DNA from: CAXXIC01 sp049315325
Lineage (GTDB): Bacteria; Bacteroidota; Bacteroidia; Bacteroidales; UBA7332
Length of the DNA stretch: 64,000 bases
Direction: 5' to 3'
NCBI GenBank assembly: GCA_049315325.1
Contig: JBMOKJ010000001.1
Span: forward strand, 1-64,000
Below the pieces are notes generated by a model. It saw only the letters and a list, made by a program, of their open reading frames with translations, searched no databases and had not been told where the DNA came from. Position numbers and translations under genes: made by a program. Below, piece after piece: positions 38,887-49,115 of this stretch. Positions within the stretch are counted from its first letter, which is position 1. Each line of letters starts with the position of its first letter.

Positions 38887-40782
38887 ATGATTTTGAATAA
38901 AAGAGGTATTGTAGTTATCCTTATTATGTTTCAGACTATTATGTTGTTTGGTCAAATCAAACGCGACATTCTAGGTTCAAAATATTCAGAAACGGAATTG
39001 AAAGCAATCTTGAGAGATCCTCAAAAATGGTATTCTGAAGCCATTTATCCATCAAAAGATTATTCCCTTAAATATTCTGCTCAGCAAAAAAAAGATATTA
39101 TTCGTAAAGCAGAAAAATATCTTAATTATAAATGGCCTGCTGTATTGGCAAGCTCTTACCTTGCATTCGAAGCCGTAGGAAATCGTGATTCGATGGAAAG
39201 AATCTACTTTGAGAGAAGCAAAGGTTTGGATGCTTTAGTTGAGGCTGAATTGGTAGAGGCAAAAGGTAGATTTTTATCCAGCATTATCAATGGTGTCTGG
39301 TCTGCTTGCGAGGAATCTTTTTGGGGTATATCTGCACACCTCGACATGCAAAAACGACCTGGTTCACTGCCTGATGTTAATGAACCTATTATCGATTTGT
39401 TTGCTGCCGAAAAGGCGCAAAAACTATCACGTATCCATTATCTTTTTCGCGCTAAATTTGATTCTATTAGTCCGTTAATCAGCGATCGGATTAGGATAGA
39501 GATGAAAAGGAGGATTTTTGAACCTTACTATACCCGCAACGATTTTCGCTGGTTTGGTTTCGATGATAAATTTGTCAATAACTGGAATCCTTGGATTAAT
39601 TGCAATATATTGAGTGCAGTGTTACTCATGGAAGAAAACCCCGATTTAAGAGCAAAAGCGGCATATAAAGCTATGCGCTCAATGGATAAATATATCAATT
39701 ATGTGAAAGCAGATGGCTGGTGTGATGAAGGCCCGAGTTATTGGGGTGTTGCTGGGGTAAAGCTGTTTTCTGCTCTGGATTTATTGTATCAATCAAGTAA
39801 TGGGAAAATTAATATTTTTCAAAATGAAATAATCAAGAACCTAGGAAAGTATATTTACCATGCCTATATAGGGAATGATTATTATGTAAATTTTGCTGAT
39901 GCGGCCTGCAAGAATACCTTCGATCCCGAACTTCTTTTCAAGTGGGGGGAAGTCTCTTCAGACAAAAATATGATGGGATTTGCCTCTTTCTTAGCCCATA
40001 AATCTGGTAGTGTTGCGAATAAAAAAATAGACGAATATCCTGCATGGGAACCTTTGATGTCCAGTTTCTGGTTCCCTGAAAACCAAATTGCAGGTGGTCA
40101 TGATAATGATAAAACAAGCAAGGGCTTTTACATGGTTGCAAAAGGAGGTCATAATGCTGAGAGTCACAATCACAATGACGTAGGTACATGCATTGTGCAT
40201 TATAACAATCAACCTATACTAATTGATGCCGGTAAGTTATTTTATACCAAATATTCATTTGGCCCTAAACGATATACATACTGGCCAACCCGCTCGAATT
40301 ATCACAACGTGCCTACAATTAATGGTGTGGAACAACACGATGGTAGAGAATATGCCGCGCAAAATGTAAAATTCAGTTCAAATGATAAACAGCTGCAATT
40401 TTCACTGGACATCTCTAAAGCTTATCCTAAAGAGGCTCATGTTGATTTTTGGGACAGAACCTATACTCTGAAAAGAGGTAAGGCATTGATGATTGATGAT
40501 CAATATAAATTGTCAAAAGTAGTTGGTGATAATTATTTGAATTTTCTCACTTGCTGCAAAGCGTCTGTAATTAAATCGGGAATTGTATGTTTGAAATCAG
40601 ATTCAACGACCATTCATATACTTTTCAATCCCCAAACATTAGAGCCGATTATTGAAGAGTTTGATACAAACGACAGAACCGTTGAGGTTTCATGGGGAAA
40701 GCGTCTAACTCATTTGAGATTTAAAGTGTTGTCGCAAAATGTACAGAATCAAACAAACCTGACATTCAAAGGTGTTGATTAG
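38887..40782 (+). CDS. Heparinase II/III-family polysaccharide lyase, secreted
   Basis: The start is set at ATG 38887 (631 residues), which begins the signal peptide MILNKRGIVVILIMFQTIML; longer in-frame starts at 38791 or 38836 would overlap or crowd the previous gene. The helical part includes NWNPWINCNILSAVLLMEEN and DGWCDEGPSYWGVAG. The beta domain has AESHNHNDVGTCIVHYN near residue 424 and SNYHNVPTINGVEQ near 471. There is no T9SS tail. It is the sixth lyase-fold gene of the locus and is unlike the tandem pair, closer in layout to the left-arm copies. It is probably cotranscribed with the small protein upstream. Confidence 0.87.
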   Translation: MILNKRGIVVILIMFQTIMLFGQIKRDILGSKYSETELKAILRDPQKWYSEAIYPSKDYSLKYSAQQKKDIIRKAEKYLNYKWPAVLASSYLAFEAVGNRDSMERIYFERSKGLDALVEAELVEAKGRFLSSIINGVWSACEESFWGISAHLDMQKRPGSLPDVNEPIIDLFAAEKAQKLSRIHYLFRAKFDSISPLISDRIRIEMKRRIFEPYYTRNDFRWFGFDDKFVNNWNPWINCNILSAVLLMEENPDLRAKAAYKAMRSMDKYINYVKADGWCDEGPSYWGVAGVKLFSALDLLYQSSNGKINIFQNEIIKNLGKYIYHAYIGNDYYVNFADAACKNTFDPELLFKWGEVSSDKNMMGFASFLAHKSGSVANKKIDEYPAWEPLMSSFWFPENQIAGGHDNDKTSKGFYMVAKGGHNAESHNHNDVGTCIVHYNNQPILIDAGKLFYTKYSFGPKRYTYWPTRSNYHNVPTINGVEQHDGREYAAQNVKFSSNDKQLQFSLDISKAYPKEAHVDFWDRTYTLKRGKALMIDDQYKLSKVVGDNYLNFLTCCKASVIKSGIVCLKSDSTTIHILFNPQTLEPIIEEFDTNDRTVEVSWGKRLTHLRFKVLSQNVQNQTNLTFKGVD

Positions 40783-40943
40783 CTGTGGTTGAATTATGAA
40801 TGTTACCCACAATATACTTTATAAACTACATGAAAAATTCTTGATTATGAAATTATAAAAATCTATTATTCAACGTATTAAATATATTCTTTATTAATCT
40901 GATGTTGATACATAAATATTAACTGTAAAACTTAAATTGTCCT

Positions 40944-42518
40944 ATGAATCTTATTAGAAAAACACGAGCAAAAGCTCTCTTATTAGCTTCTTTTTTGCTG
41001 ACACCCTTGTTTATTTCAGCTCAAAATCAGAATTTACCCATTGCAAAAGGGGAATTTGCCCCTACGGATCAATCATTAAGCAAATATGAATATCCAGCAT
41101 GGTTTCGTGATGCTAAGTTTGGTATTTGGGCTCATTGGGGTCCTCAGGCTGTTCCTCGCGAAGGTGATTGGTATGCACGTTGGTTGTATGTTAGTAAAGG
41201 ATTTGACAACAAAGTAGATCAGAGAGGAGTCGAAAAAGAAGATTCGAGACAATACATAGATCACCTCAAGAGATATGGTCATCCTTCGGTAAAAGGCTAT
41301 AAAGATATCATTCCGTTGTGGAAAGCAGAGCGATGGAATCCAGAAGAATTGATGAAGCTTTACAAGAAAACCGGTGCTAAATATTTTGTCAGTATGGGTA
41401 CTCATCACGACAACTTCTTTCTCTGGAATTCAAAAATACATCGATGGAATGCAGTCAATATGGGGCCACAAAAGGATGTTGTAGGAATATGGCAAAAGGC
41501 TGCTCAAAAAGAGGGACTTCGATTTGGCGTTTCGGAGCATTTGGCAGCAAGTTATACCTGGTATCAAAGTGCTCATAGTGCAGATAAATTTGGTTCGATG
41601 AAGGGTATTCCTTATGATGGCAATGACCCTCAATACCAAGATCTTTATCATGGTAAGGCCGATTCTACCGATATCGGCTGGATGACTAAAAACCCGATTT
41701 GGCAAAAGCAATGGTTCGAAAGAATCAAAGAGTTGGTAGATATGTACCATCCCGATTTGCTCTATTCCGATTGTGCGTTGCCTTTTGGCAATAATGTTGG
41801 TCGCAGTTTGATTGCTCATTATTACAATACGAATAAAGAATTCAATAAAGGAAAACTAACTGCGGTGTATAATTGTAAAGAGAGTTCGAAAAGTCGCTTT
41901 GTGCAAGACGTAGAGCGTGGAGTGATGGATTCAATTAGCGAATTCCCATGGCAAACAGATACTTCTATTGGCGATTGGTTCTATCGGACAGGTCAAAAAT
42001 ACATGACTTCAACGGAGGTAATTCAAATGTTGATAGATATTGTAAGTAAAAATGGTAACTTGTTACTGAACGTTGTTCAAACACCCGAGGGCGACCTCGA
42101 GCCAGATGTGATAGCGATTCTTTCTGGTATTGGAAATTGGATTGGTGTAAATGGCGAAGGTATTTATGGCTCACGACCTTGGAAGGCATATGGCGAAGGC
42201 CCATCGACAGTTGAGCAACAAGAAAAAGGTCGTTTCGGTGGCTTGAAAGATACACGTGCTTATAAGGAAGGAGATGTGCGGTACACTACGAAGAATGGTT
42301 ATTTGTATGCTTTCTATATGGTGAATCCTACAAAAGCAATTCATCTAAAAAAACTAGGTTTAGCCTCAGTGAAGGGATCAAAAATCTCATCGGTTACACT
42401 TTTGGGTAGCACAGAAAAACTAAAATGGAGCCAAAACAGTGACGAATTGTTGATCCAAAAACCAGAAACACGGCCAAAATCGGAGGTTATCACATTTAGA
42501 ATAAAATTAGGCTTATAG
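40944..42518 (+). CDS. GH29 alpha-L-fucosidase
   Basis: The 524-residue product has a signal peptide ending at LFISAQ, then the GH29 hallmarks RDAKFGIWAHWGPQAVP, TGAKYFVSMGTHHDNFFLW and YHPDLLYSDCALPFGNN, in which Asp276 is the expected nucleophile. WLLLNVVQTP-like sequence (GNLLLNVVQTPEGDL) follows, then a C-terminal beta domain to the end. It is a retaining enzyme that releases alpha-L-fucose, presumably periplasmic because no T9SS tail is seen. With the two GH95-like genes it suggests a deoxyhexose-bearing substrate. Confidence 0.93.
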   Translation: MNLIRKTRAKALLLASFLLTPLFISAQNQNLPIAKGEFAPTDQSLSKYEYPAWFRDAKFGIWAHWGPQAVPREGDWYARWLYVSKGFDNKVDQRGVEKEDSRQYIDHLKRYGHPSVKGYKDIIPLWKAERWNPEELMKLYKKTGAKYFVSMGTHHDNFFLWNSKIHRWNAVNMGPQKDVVGIWQKAAQKEGLRFGVSEHLAASYTWYQSAHSADKFGSMKGIPYDGNDPQYQDLYHGKADSTDIGWMTKNPIWQKQWFERIKELVDMYHPDLLYSDCALPFGNNVGRSLIAHYYNTNKEFNKGKLTAVYNCKESSKSRFVQDVERGVMDSISEFPWQTDTSIGDWFYRTGQKYMTSTEVIQMLIDIVSKNGNLLLNVVQTPEGDLEPDVIAILSGIGNWIGVNGEGIYGSRPWKAYGEGPSTVEQQEKGRFGGLKDTRAYKEGDVRYTTKNGYLYAFYMVNPTKAIHLKKLGLASVKGSKISSVTLLGSTEKLKWSQNSDELLIQKPETRPKSEVITFRIKLGL

Positions 42519-42547
42519 GTCGGAAATAAAACTAAAATACTTTGTCA

Positions 42548-42584
42548 GACAGTTGCCATTTTAAGCATATCGAATGCAACTGTC
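42548..42584. other. Inverted repeat between GH29 and susC2
   Basis: The 9-base arms GACAGTTGC and GCAACTGTC are separated by 19 bases, and the stem can extend by three pairs over a bulged C. No T-run follows. It could be an RNA stem that separates levels of the enzyme and transporter parts of the transcript, or an operator. Confidence 0.45.
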
Positions 42585-42629
42585 GGCATAAGTAGCTTTA
42601 AGCCATTAACCAAACTAATACATGATAAA

Positions 42630-45600
42630 ATGAAAATATACAATGCTAATTTGATTACACATTGGAAGACATGTCTTTACTTGATTATTCTTCTATTTTC
42701 TCCAACTATTTTCTCTCAAACTTATAAATCGGCGAATTCAGGTAAAGAAATAACTGTCGCTGGAACTGTCGTTGATGAAAAAGGAGAGGCTTTAACAGGT
42801 GCTTCGATATATGTAGATGGCTCTAATAAAGGGACAATTACAGATATTAGAGGTGAATTTAAAATCAATGCCAAATCGAATGCAACGTTAGTAATAACTT
42901 ATATCGGTTATAATAAACTTACACTTCCTGTCAATGGGAAAACAAACGTAAAAATTACATTGGTAGAGATTACAAAGAAACTTGATGAGGTAGTTGTGGT
43001 TGGTTATGGTCAGCAACGGAGGAAAGATGTTACTGGATCATTGGGGACAGTAGAGATAGCAGATATGAATAAGGCTCCAGTTCCAAACTTTACTGATGCA
43101 TTGAGTGGTCGTGTTGCTGGGGTGGTAGTAACTTCTCCCGATGGACAGCCAGGTTCTACACCCAACATCGTAATTCGTGGTAACGGTTCCATAACACAGG
43201 ACAATAGTCCGCTTTGGGTTGTGGATGGTTTTCCGATTGAAAACTACAACAACAACGCTGTCAATCCAAACGACATTGAGTCTATCGATATTCTAAAAGA
43301 TGCATCTGCTACCGCTATTTATGGAGCAAGAGGTGCTAATGGAGTGATTATTGTGACAACAAAAAAAGGGAAACTAGGTGACCCTACTATCAGTTTTAAC
43401 TCCTCGATAAGCCAGCTTCAACTTACTCGGAAAATGCAAATTATGGATGGACAACAATATTTGCAGTATCAGATAGATCGTGATTTGCTTAGCAAAAACT
43501 ATGCAAAAGATCAATCTACTGGAACAATTATTAATCCAGTAATCACAAATACCGAATACCTTTATTTAAGAAATACAGCAAATGGGCTAAGTGATTATTA
43601 TGGTAGAGGAGTCGATTTGCAAGATCACATGTTTCGTCCTGCATTTGCACAAAATCATGATTTGAGTATTAGTGGTGGAAGTACTACTACCAAGTACTAT
43701 ATCTCAGGCAATTATATGAACCAGGAGGGAATCATGATCAATACAGGCTACAAACGAATACAGGGGAAAGTAGTGTTAGACCAAAATATTGGTAAATATG
43801 TAAGGATTGGCATTAATGTCAACTACAGCCATATGAATCAAAGCGGCAATTCTCCGTTAGCAATCAACTTCCCAGGCTATTGGACTTCAAGTCAGTCTCC
43901 CTTTACAATGTTATGGGGTGCAAGGCCTGTAACACCAATCAGAGCAGACGGTACAAGTTTTGATATCATCAACGACTTTCAGGATGCTGCCTTTGTAAGT
44001 GGAAATGGAGCAAGCTCATTTCTTATAAATCCGGTTGTCAATCAACGAGAAACATTGAATGAAAGATTAACCGACAACCTCACGGCGAATAGTTATGTAA
44101 ATATCGCTTTTACCCCCGCGCTTTCTCTTCGCTCCACCTTGGGCTATGTGTCGAATAGTGCAGAGAATGACATTTATTACAATACGAGGACCGCACAAGG
44201 AAGTCCGCTTACAGCGAATGGATCGGTCAAAGGGAATAACGGTTCAATCTACAACTTAATTTCTTCGACATGGTCGAACGAAAATATACTGACCTATAAT
44301 AAGTCTATAAATAAACGTCATAATATCAACTTCACAGGGTTGATAAGCGAACAATCCGGAGCTGTCAGATCCAACGGTTATAGTGCAGTTCTGTGTCCGA
44401 ACCCAAATCTCGGTATCAGTGGTCTCGACGAAGGAACTCCTTCATTTGCGCCTTCTACATCAACGAACTACACATTGGCTTCATTCATGGGTAGAATCAA
44501 TTATAACTATAATTCTCGATATTATATTACAATTTCGAACAGGTCAGATGGATCTTCAAAATTCGCAAAGGAAAACCATTGGGCGAATTTCTCTTCTGGA
44601 GCTCTCAAATGGAGTTTTGCCAATGAGAGATTCATGAAGAAATTCAAAAAAACCATTTCTAGTGGTTCGGTACGCTACAGCCTCGGACAAACAGGGAATA
44701 ACCGTGTAAATGACTTTGCAAGCTATTCGATGCTTACGATTGGTGCAATGGTGGCTCCATACACCTTCAACAATACCATTCCTACTCAGGGAATTCCTAC
44801 AGTGGCAGGCAATCCGAACTTGAAATGGGAAACTACTACCCAGTCAAATATCGGAGTTGATCTCGGGTTGTTTAAAGATCGTATCTTGATTGTGGCAGAT
44901 TTCTATGTAAAAACGACAGACAATCTTCTTTTGAATAAATCAGCAAGTCCAACATCGGGATATTCGACTGTGATGGCCAATATTGGAAGTCTCGAAAATA
45001 GAGGAGTGGAATTTAGTTTAAATACAGTGAATTTTAGAAGCAGAAATTTTGAATGGACCTCAACATTCAATATCTCGATGAATAGAAATAAAGTGTTGTC
45101 TTTAGGGGAAGGGCAAGTATCTATGCTAAATACAACTGGTTTTGATACTAACTTTGCTTCTTCGCCATCTTATATTTCCAAAGTGGGGCAACCGGTGGGA
45201 CAAATTTATGGACTAGTTTGGGAAGGGAATTATCAGAACAGCGACTTCAATTATTTGACCTCAGTGAATCCTTCGGCAGCTAATGCAGGACTAAACGGCA
45301 GTCACTGGTTACTAAAAGACGATGTACCTACAAACGGAAGTGCCAGAGCTTCTATTCAGCCAGGCGACATAAAATTCAAAGATTTGAATGGCGACGGCAT
45401 CATCGACAGTAACGACCTAACAGTTATAGGAAGAGGTACTCCAATCCATACAGGTGGTTTTGGGAATAACTTTAGATTGTATAACTTCGACCTGAATGTC
45501 TTCTTCCAATGGAGCTATGGGAATAATATTCAAAATGCTAACAGAATTATTTTCGAGGGTAATACAATTAACCAGTCATACTTAAACCAATTTGCAAGTT

Positions 45601-45941
45601 ATTCTGATCGTTGGACTCCAACAAATACCGAAAGTGCCAATTTCCGTTTATTTGGTCAAGGACCGAACGGTTATTACTCTTCACGCACCGTGGAAGATGG
45701 TTCCTTTTTGAGACTCAAAACGTTATCATTAGGTTATAACTTACCTCAAAAACTAATAAAAAAATTGTCTATCAAAGAGTTTCGTGTGTCTGTATCGGGA
45801 CAGAATTTGCTAACATTCACCAATTATACAGGATTTGACCCAGAGGTGAGTAGTTACAATAGCGTGTTAACGCCAGGTTTTGACTGGAGTGGATATCCAA
45901 AAGGAAGAACTTTTGCCGCAGGGGTTAACTTGAAATTCTAA
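42630..45941 (+). CDS. SusC/RagA TonB-dependent glycan importer (susC2)
   Basis: The 1103-residue product has a signal peptide, a carboxypeptidase-regulatory-like domain (VAGTVVDEKGEALTGASIYV), a TonB-box-like EVVVVGYG, a plug with NIVIRGNGSITQDNSPLWVV and SATAIYGARGANGVIIV, and a beta-barrel. It resembles susC1 in the plug but differs in the barrel, so it may take a different oligosaccharide. It is followed by its susD partner 31 bases later. No canonical -7 box is evident in the 111-base gap before it. Confidence 0.95.
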   Translation: MKIYNANLITHWKTCLYLIILLFSPTIFSQTYKSANSGKEITVAGTVVDEKGEALTGASIYVDGSNKGTITDIRGEFKINAKSNATLVITYIGYNKLTLPVNGKTNVKITLVEITKKLDEVVVVGYGQQRRKDVTGSLGTVEIADMNKAPVPNFTDALSGRVAGVVVTSPDGQPGSTPNIVIRGNGSITQDNSPLWVVDGFPIENYNNNAVNPNDIESIDILKDASATAIYGARGANGVIIVTTKKGKLGDPTISFNSSISQLQLTRKMQIMDGQQYLQYQIDRDLLSKNYAKDQSTGTIINPVITNTEYLYLRNTANGLSDYYGRGVDLQDHMFRPAFAQNHDLSISGGSTTTKYYISGNYMNQEGIMINTGYKRIQGKVVLDQNIGKYVRIGINVNYSHMNQSGNSPLAINFPGYWTSSQSPFTMLWGARPVTPIRADGTSFDIINDFQDAAFVSGNGASSFLINPVVNQRETLNERLTDNLTANSYVNIAFTPALSLRSTLGYVSNSAENDIYYNTRTAQGSPLTANGSVKGNNGSIYNLISSTWSNENILTYNKSINKRHNINFTGLISEQSGAVRSNGYSAVLCPNPNLGISGLDEGTPSFAPSTSTNYTLASFMGRINYNYNSRYYITISNRSDGSSKFAKENHWANFSSGALKWSFANERFMKKFKKTISSGSVRYSLGQTGNNRVNDFASYSMLTIGAMVAPYTFNNTIPTQGIPTVAGNPNLKWETTTQSNIGVDLGLFKDRILIVADFYVKTTDNLLLNKSASPTSGYSTVMANIGSLENRGVEFSLNTVNFRSRNFEWTSTFNISMNRNKVLSLGEGQVSMLNTTGFDTNFASSPSYISKVGQPVGQIYGLVWEGNYQNSDFNYLTSVNPSAANAGLNGSHWLLKDDVPTNGSARASIQPGDIKFKDLNGDGIIDSNDLTVIGRGTPIHTGGFGNNFRLYNFDLNVFFQWSYGNNIQNANRIIFEGNTINQSYLNQFASYSDRWTPTNTESANFRLFGQGPNGYYSSRTVEDGSFLRLKTLSLGYNLPQKLIKKLSIKEFRVSVSGQNLLTFTNYTGFDPEVSSYNSVLTPGFDWSGYPKGRTFAAGVNLKF

Positions 45942-45972
45942 TTTTAAAACCATTATAAAACACTATTAGACA

Positions 45973-47721
45973 ATGAAATCAATAAATATAAGATTACAAA
46001 AAGCAAAAAAGATAGCACTCTTGATATTGGTGGCTATCCAACTGTCGGCTTGCGAGAGTTTTCTTGATACAACTCCGACCGACTTTTCATCGCCAAACAC
46101 CTTTTACTCAACCCAATCGCAGTTGACCAATGCACTTGTGGGCATCTATGCACCATTATTGACTTCTGAAGTATATGGATTAGCAATACCAGCATTGCAA
46201 TCAGGCATCACCGATGAGGCTTTTTATAGTGAGACTCAGATGACACCAAACAACGATGTGGCTTTACACACGCAATCCTATACCAGCTATTTGCCAAATA
46301 AATTCTGGCAACAGTGTTACATAGGAATTGAAAGGGCAAATCAATTGATGGAAAATATAGGCAACGCTAAAAATGTTGATACAACTTTTGTAAAGGCAGC
46401 CTATAGTGAAGCAAAATTTCTGCGCGCCTATTACCATTTTTTATTGGTACAGAACTACGGCGATATTCCATTAAAATTGTCTGCTACTACCGATGCAACG
46501 AAAACGAACGTGCCTCGCTCCCCATCTGTTGTTGTTTACAACCAGATAATTAAAGATATGACTGAAGCAGAGATTGGTCTTCCAACTTATCAAAGCAATA
46601 TTTATTCCAATGCGTCTAGCCGCATCACTAAGACTTCAGCCCAAGGAATTCTTGCCCGAGTATGTTTGTATATGGCTGGATATCCTGTGATGGATGAAAT
46701 GAAGTATTCAGATGCTATATTTTGGGCAAAAAAAGTGAAGGATTCGGCACTACATTCGTTATTTACCAGAGCCGACACGTTATCAAATGTGACAAATTTG
46801 ATAGGGGTAAAACTCTCTTACGATTCTGCTGCTGTAACATCAAAAAACCCAGGCTACAAAAACAACGGTTATTCTCAATTATTTGTCAATATGGCATCTA
46901 ATGTATATTCAACCAAAGAGTCGATGTGGGAGATTGATGCTAGTATCCTTTCAAGCACAGTTTATGCGTACAATTCTCTTCTTGGTGCTCAGTGTGGCTT
47001 AGTGATTAATCCCACCGTTGGTCATCCTATAATGGGAAGGTCTATTGCATGGGATTTTGTTCATCAATATTTTTTCGACTCATTCGCCAAAGGTGATTTG
47101 CGACGCGATTGGGCGATTGCACCGTATGTGTGGAATTACAATACAACCACAACCGCTTGTACCAAAGGGTATTACCCAGCAGGCCAATCACTTGGTCGAG
47201 CAATTGGTAAATGGCGTAGGGAATATGAGCCTATGGGAAGTGGATTTACCACAAAACCAGCGTGGAATACTCAAATCAATTTTCCTGTAATCCGCTATTC
47301 GGATGTCTTGCTGATGCTTTGTGAAGCAGAATTTAAAGTAAATGGAGCTACTGAAACTGCGTTGGATGCAATCAACCAGGTACGCAGACGGGCATTTGGA
47401 TTTGATCCATTATCCCCCAATGTGAAAGTAGATTTGACAGCTTCTACATTGACTCTGGATGAAATACAAAAGGAACGTTCACGTGAACTCTGTTTTGAAG
47501 GTCTGAGAAGAGCCGATTTAATTCGCTGGGGTATTTATATGCAACGGATGCAGGATGTTATTAATTATGATAAAGTTAAAGGTTTTCCTGACGGCAACAG
47601 AAATATAGCCGTAATGTCGCCTAATAATGCAATCACTGCAGGAAATAAAATTCTATTATGGCCTATTCCCTCTAGTGAAGTGTTAGTAAATCAGTCAATT
47701 ACACAAAACCCTGGTTATTAA
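45973..47721 (+). CDS. SusD/RagB-family outer-membrane lipoprotein (susD2)
   Basis: The 582-residue product has a lipoprotein signal (VAIQLSACESF), the N-terminal motif FYSTQSQLTNALVGIYAPLL, TPR helices with AKFLRAYYHFLLVQNYGDIP, and the SusD C-terminal block FPVIRYSDVLLMLCEAEFKV ... RSRELCFEGLRRADLIRWG, ending in QNPGY. It pairs with susC2 at the outer membrane and binds the incoming glycan. Confidence 0.95.
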   Translation: MKSINIRLQKAKKIALLILVAIQLSACESFLDTTPTDFSSPNTFYSTQSQLTNALVGIYAPLLTSEVYGLAIPALQSGITDEAFYSETQMTPNNDVALHTQSYTSYLPNKFWQQCYIGIERANQLMENIGNAKNVDTTFVKAAYSEAKFLRAYYHFLLVQNYGDIPLKLSATTDATKTNVPRSPSVVVYNQIIKDMTEAEIGLPTYQSNIYSNASSRITKTSAQGILARVCLYMAGYPVMDEMKYSDAIFWAKKVKDSALHSLFTRADTLSNVTNLIGVKLSYDSAAVTSKNPGYKNNGYSQLFVNMASNVYSTKESMWEIDASILSSTVYAYNSLLGAQCGLVINPTVGHPIMGRSIAWDFVHQYFFDSFAKGDLRRDWAIAPYVWNYNTTTTACTKGYYPAGQSLGRAIGKWRREYEPMGSGFTTKPAWNTQINFPVIRYSDVLLMLCEAEFKVNGATETALDAINQVRRRAFGFDPLSPNVKVDLTASTLTLDEIQKERSRELCFEGLRRADLIRWGIYMQRMQDVINYDKVKGFPDGNRNIAVMSPNNAITAGNKILLWPIPSSEVLVNQSITQNPGY

Positions 47722-47787
47722 GGTGTAGTTGCTGACGTGTAGTAATGATAAAGAATTTATTCTCTTTAAATCGATAAAAAATAGAAT

Positions 47788-48882
47788 ATGAGAAAAATTA
47801 AATTAGCAATACTCCCTATATTGGGAGTGATTTGGTTCAGTTCCTGCAATAAGGAGATAGAACCAAATGAGTTGAGCTTTGAAGTAAAAGTATATAACAA
47901 TGCCCAACTTGAGAAAGACACTTTTCGTGTAAATGACACTCTTAATTTTAAGTTCATGGGTGATCCTGATTATATTACATTTTATTCGGGAGAGACAGGA
48001 CGCGATTATCAGTATGTCAACAGAACTTCTCATAAGAATTACCTAGATACACTTACTTTTGATTCAAAAATGGATACAGTAGGAGGAGCGGGTAACAGTT
48101 CGATGAAATTGTATATTTCAACCAACTTTAAAGAATATACCCAATTCAATACTCAGGATTCTTTGAATGTGTTGGCTGCTAACTGGAAAGAGATTACAAA
48201 CAGAGCCAATTGGGCAACATCCACCACTGCTGTAAATTCCGGTAAAATATCCCTAAATTCTGAAGCTCAGAACGATAGTTTAGTGTGGTTTGCATTTAGA
48301 TATCAAGGTTCTGCTGGAGTGCCTCAATCGTCGTGGTCTATCACAAATATATCATTGAAGCATACTTCTGGTAATACAGTCTATACAATATTGACACCCG
48401 CAACTATTACTCCAGTCACCTTCCCCGTTTATACGTTAAGTCCAGGGTGGGGAGCAGTGGATTTGAAACCAAGAATTATCTGGCCGAGGGGCTGGGCTCA
48501 TTTCAACGGAACAGCTCTTTCTCATACAGGAGGTCAATGGCTTAAACCACCAACTGGGCAGAGTTTTGCATCGAATGGTTCGACAAATAGATTGGCTATA
48601 ACTGGATGCTTTAAAAACCCGGGAAGTGCAACGAATATGGATGCTTGGGTTATCGCAGGTCCGATTGATCTATCAAGAGTATTTCCTGATTATGGCGTTC
48701 AGATTAAAAACTTTTCGGAGAATGCAATGACAATGAGCAAAGGTTTTTATGCATCATTATCAGCAAACTACACCTATAAGTTTTCAAAAGCGGGAACATA
48801 TACAGTTGTTTTCGAGGCGAAAAATGCAACCAAAGATGGACAAGCAAAAACAACTAGAACTCTTCGTATAGTCGTTAAATAA
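47788..48882 (+). CDS. DUF5017-type surface lipoprotein (second cassette)
   Basis: The 364-residue product has a lipobox Cys in VIWFSSCNKE. The DUF5017 pattern FRVNDTLNFKFMGDPDYITF is followed by YSGETGRDYQY, a middle beta domain (LAANWKEITNRANWATST) and a final Ig-like part (KFSKAGTYTVVFEAKNAT). It is the counterpart of 11128-12036 but about 60 residues longer. The expected role is surface glycan binding alongside susCD2. Confidence 0.72.
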   Translation: MRKIKLAILPILGVIWFSSCNKEIEPNELSFEVKVYNNAQLEKDTFRVNDTLNFKFMGDPDYITFYSGETGRDYQYVNRTSHKNYLDTLTFDSKMDTVGGAGNSSMKLYISTNFKEYTQFNTQDSLNVLAANWKEITNRANWATSTTAVNSGKISLNSEAQNDSLVWFAFRYQGSAGVPQSSWSITNISLKHTSGNTVYTILTPATITPVTFPVYTLSPGWGAVDLKPRIIWPRGWAHFNGTALSHTGGQWLKPPTGQSFASNGSTNRLAITGCFKNPGSATNMDAWVIAGPIDLSRVFPDYGVQIKNFSENAMTMSKGFYASLSANYTYKFSKAGTYTVVFEAKNATKDGQAKTTRTLRIVVK

Positions 48883-48898
48883 GGACAACAGAGCACGA

Positions 48899-48964
48899 AT
48901 AGGCTTTAGTTAAAATTTAAATGGAATTTTGACTAAAGCCTATAGTATTCTCGATCCTTTTTTA
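48899..48964 (+). terminator. Rho-independent terminator closing the susCD2 operon
   Basis: A 19-pair stem (arms at 48899-48917 and 48925-48943, one U-G pair in the plus-strand RNA) has loop TAAATGG. A T-run (TTTTTT, near 48958) follows after 14 bases. It lies 17 bases past the DUF5017 stop. Confidence 0.75.
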
Positions 48965-49042
48965 GAGGAAACTAGCAACAATTGATCCCCTGATAATGAG
49001 TAAAATTACACCAAGACAATGAACGTAAAGGTCGAATGTTTT

Positions 49043-49050
49043 TAATTTTG
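49043..49050 (+). promoter_or_regulatory. -7 box before the second GH95-like gene
   Basis: TAATTTTG matches TAnnTTTG, 65 bases before the ATG and after the strong terminator, so a new transcript most likely starts here for the GH95-GH39-GH51 group. No clear half-site pair is seen upstream; only TAAAATT at 49001 recalls site B. Confidence 0.4.
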
Positions 49051-49115
49051 CACCATTCAAATAGGTGCTAGATTGAGCCATCGAAAGAGTAAAACATCCA
49101 ACTAACCTTTTTTCT

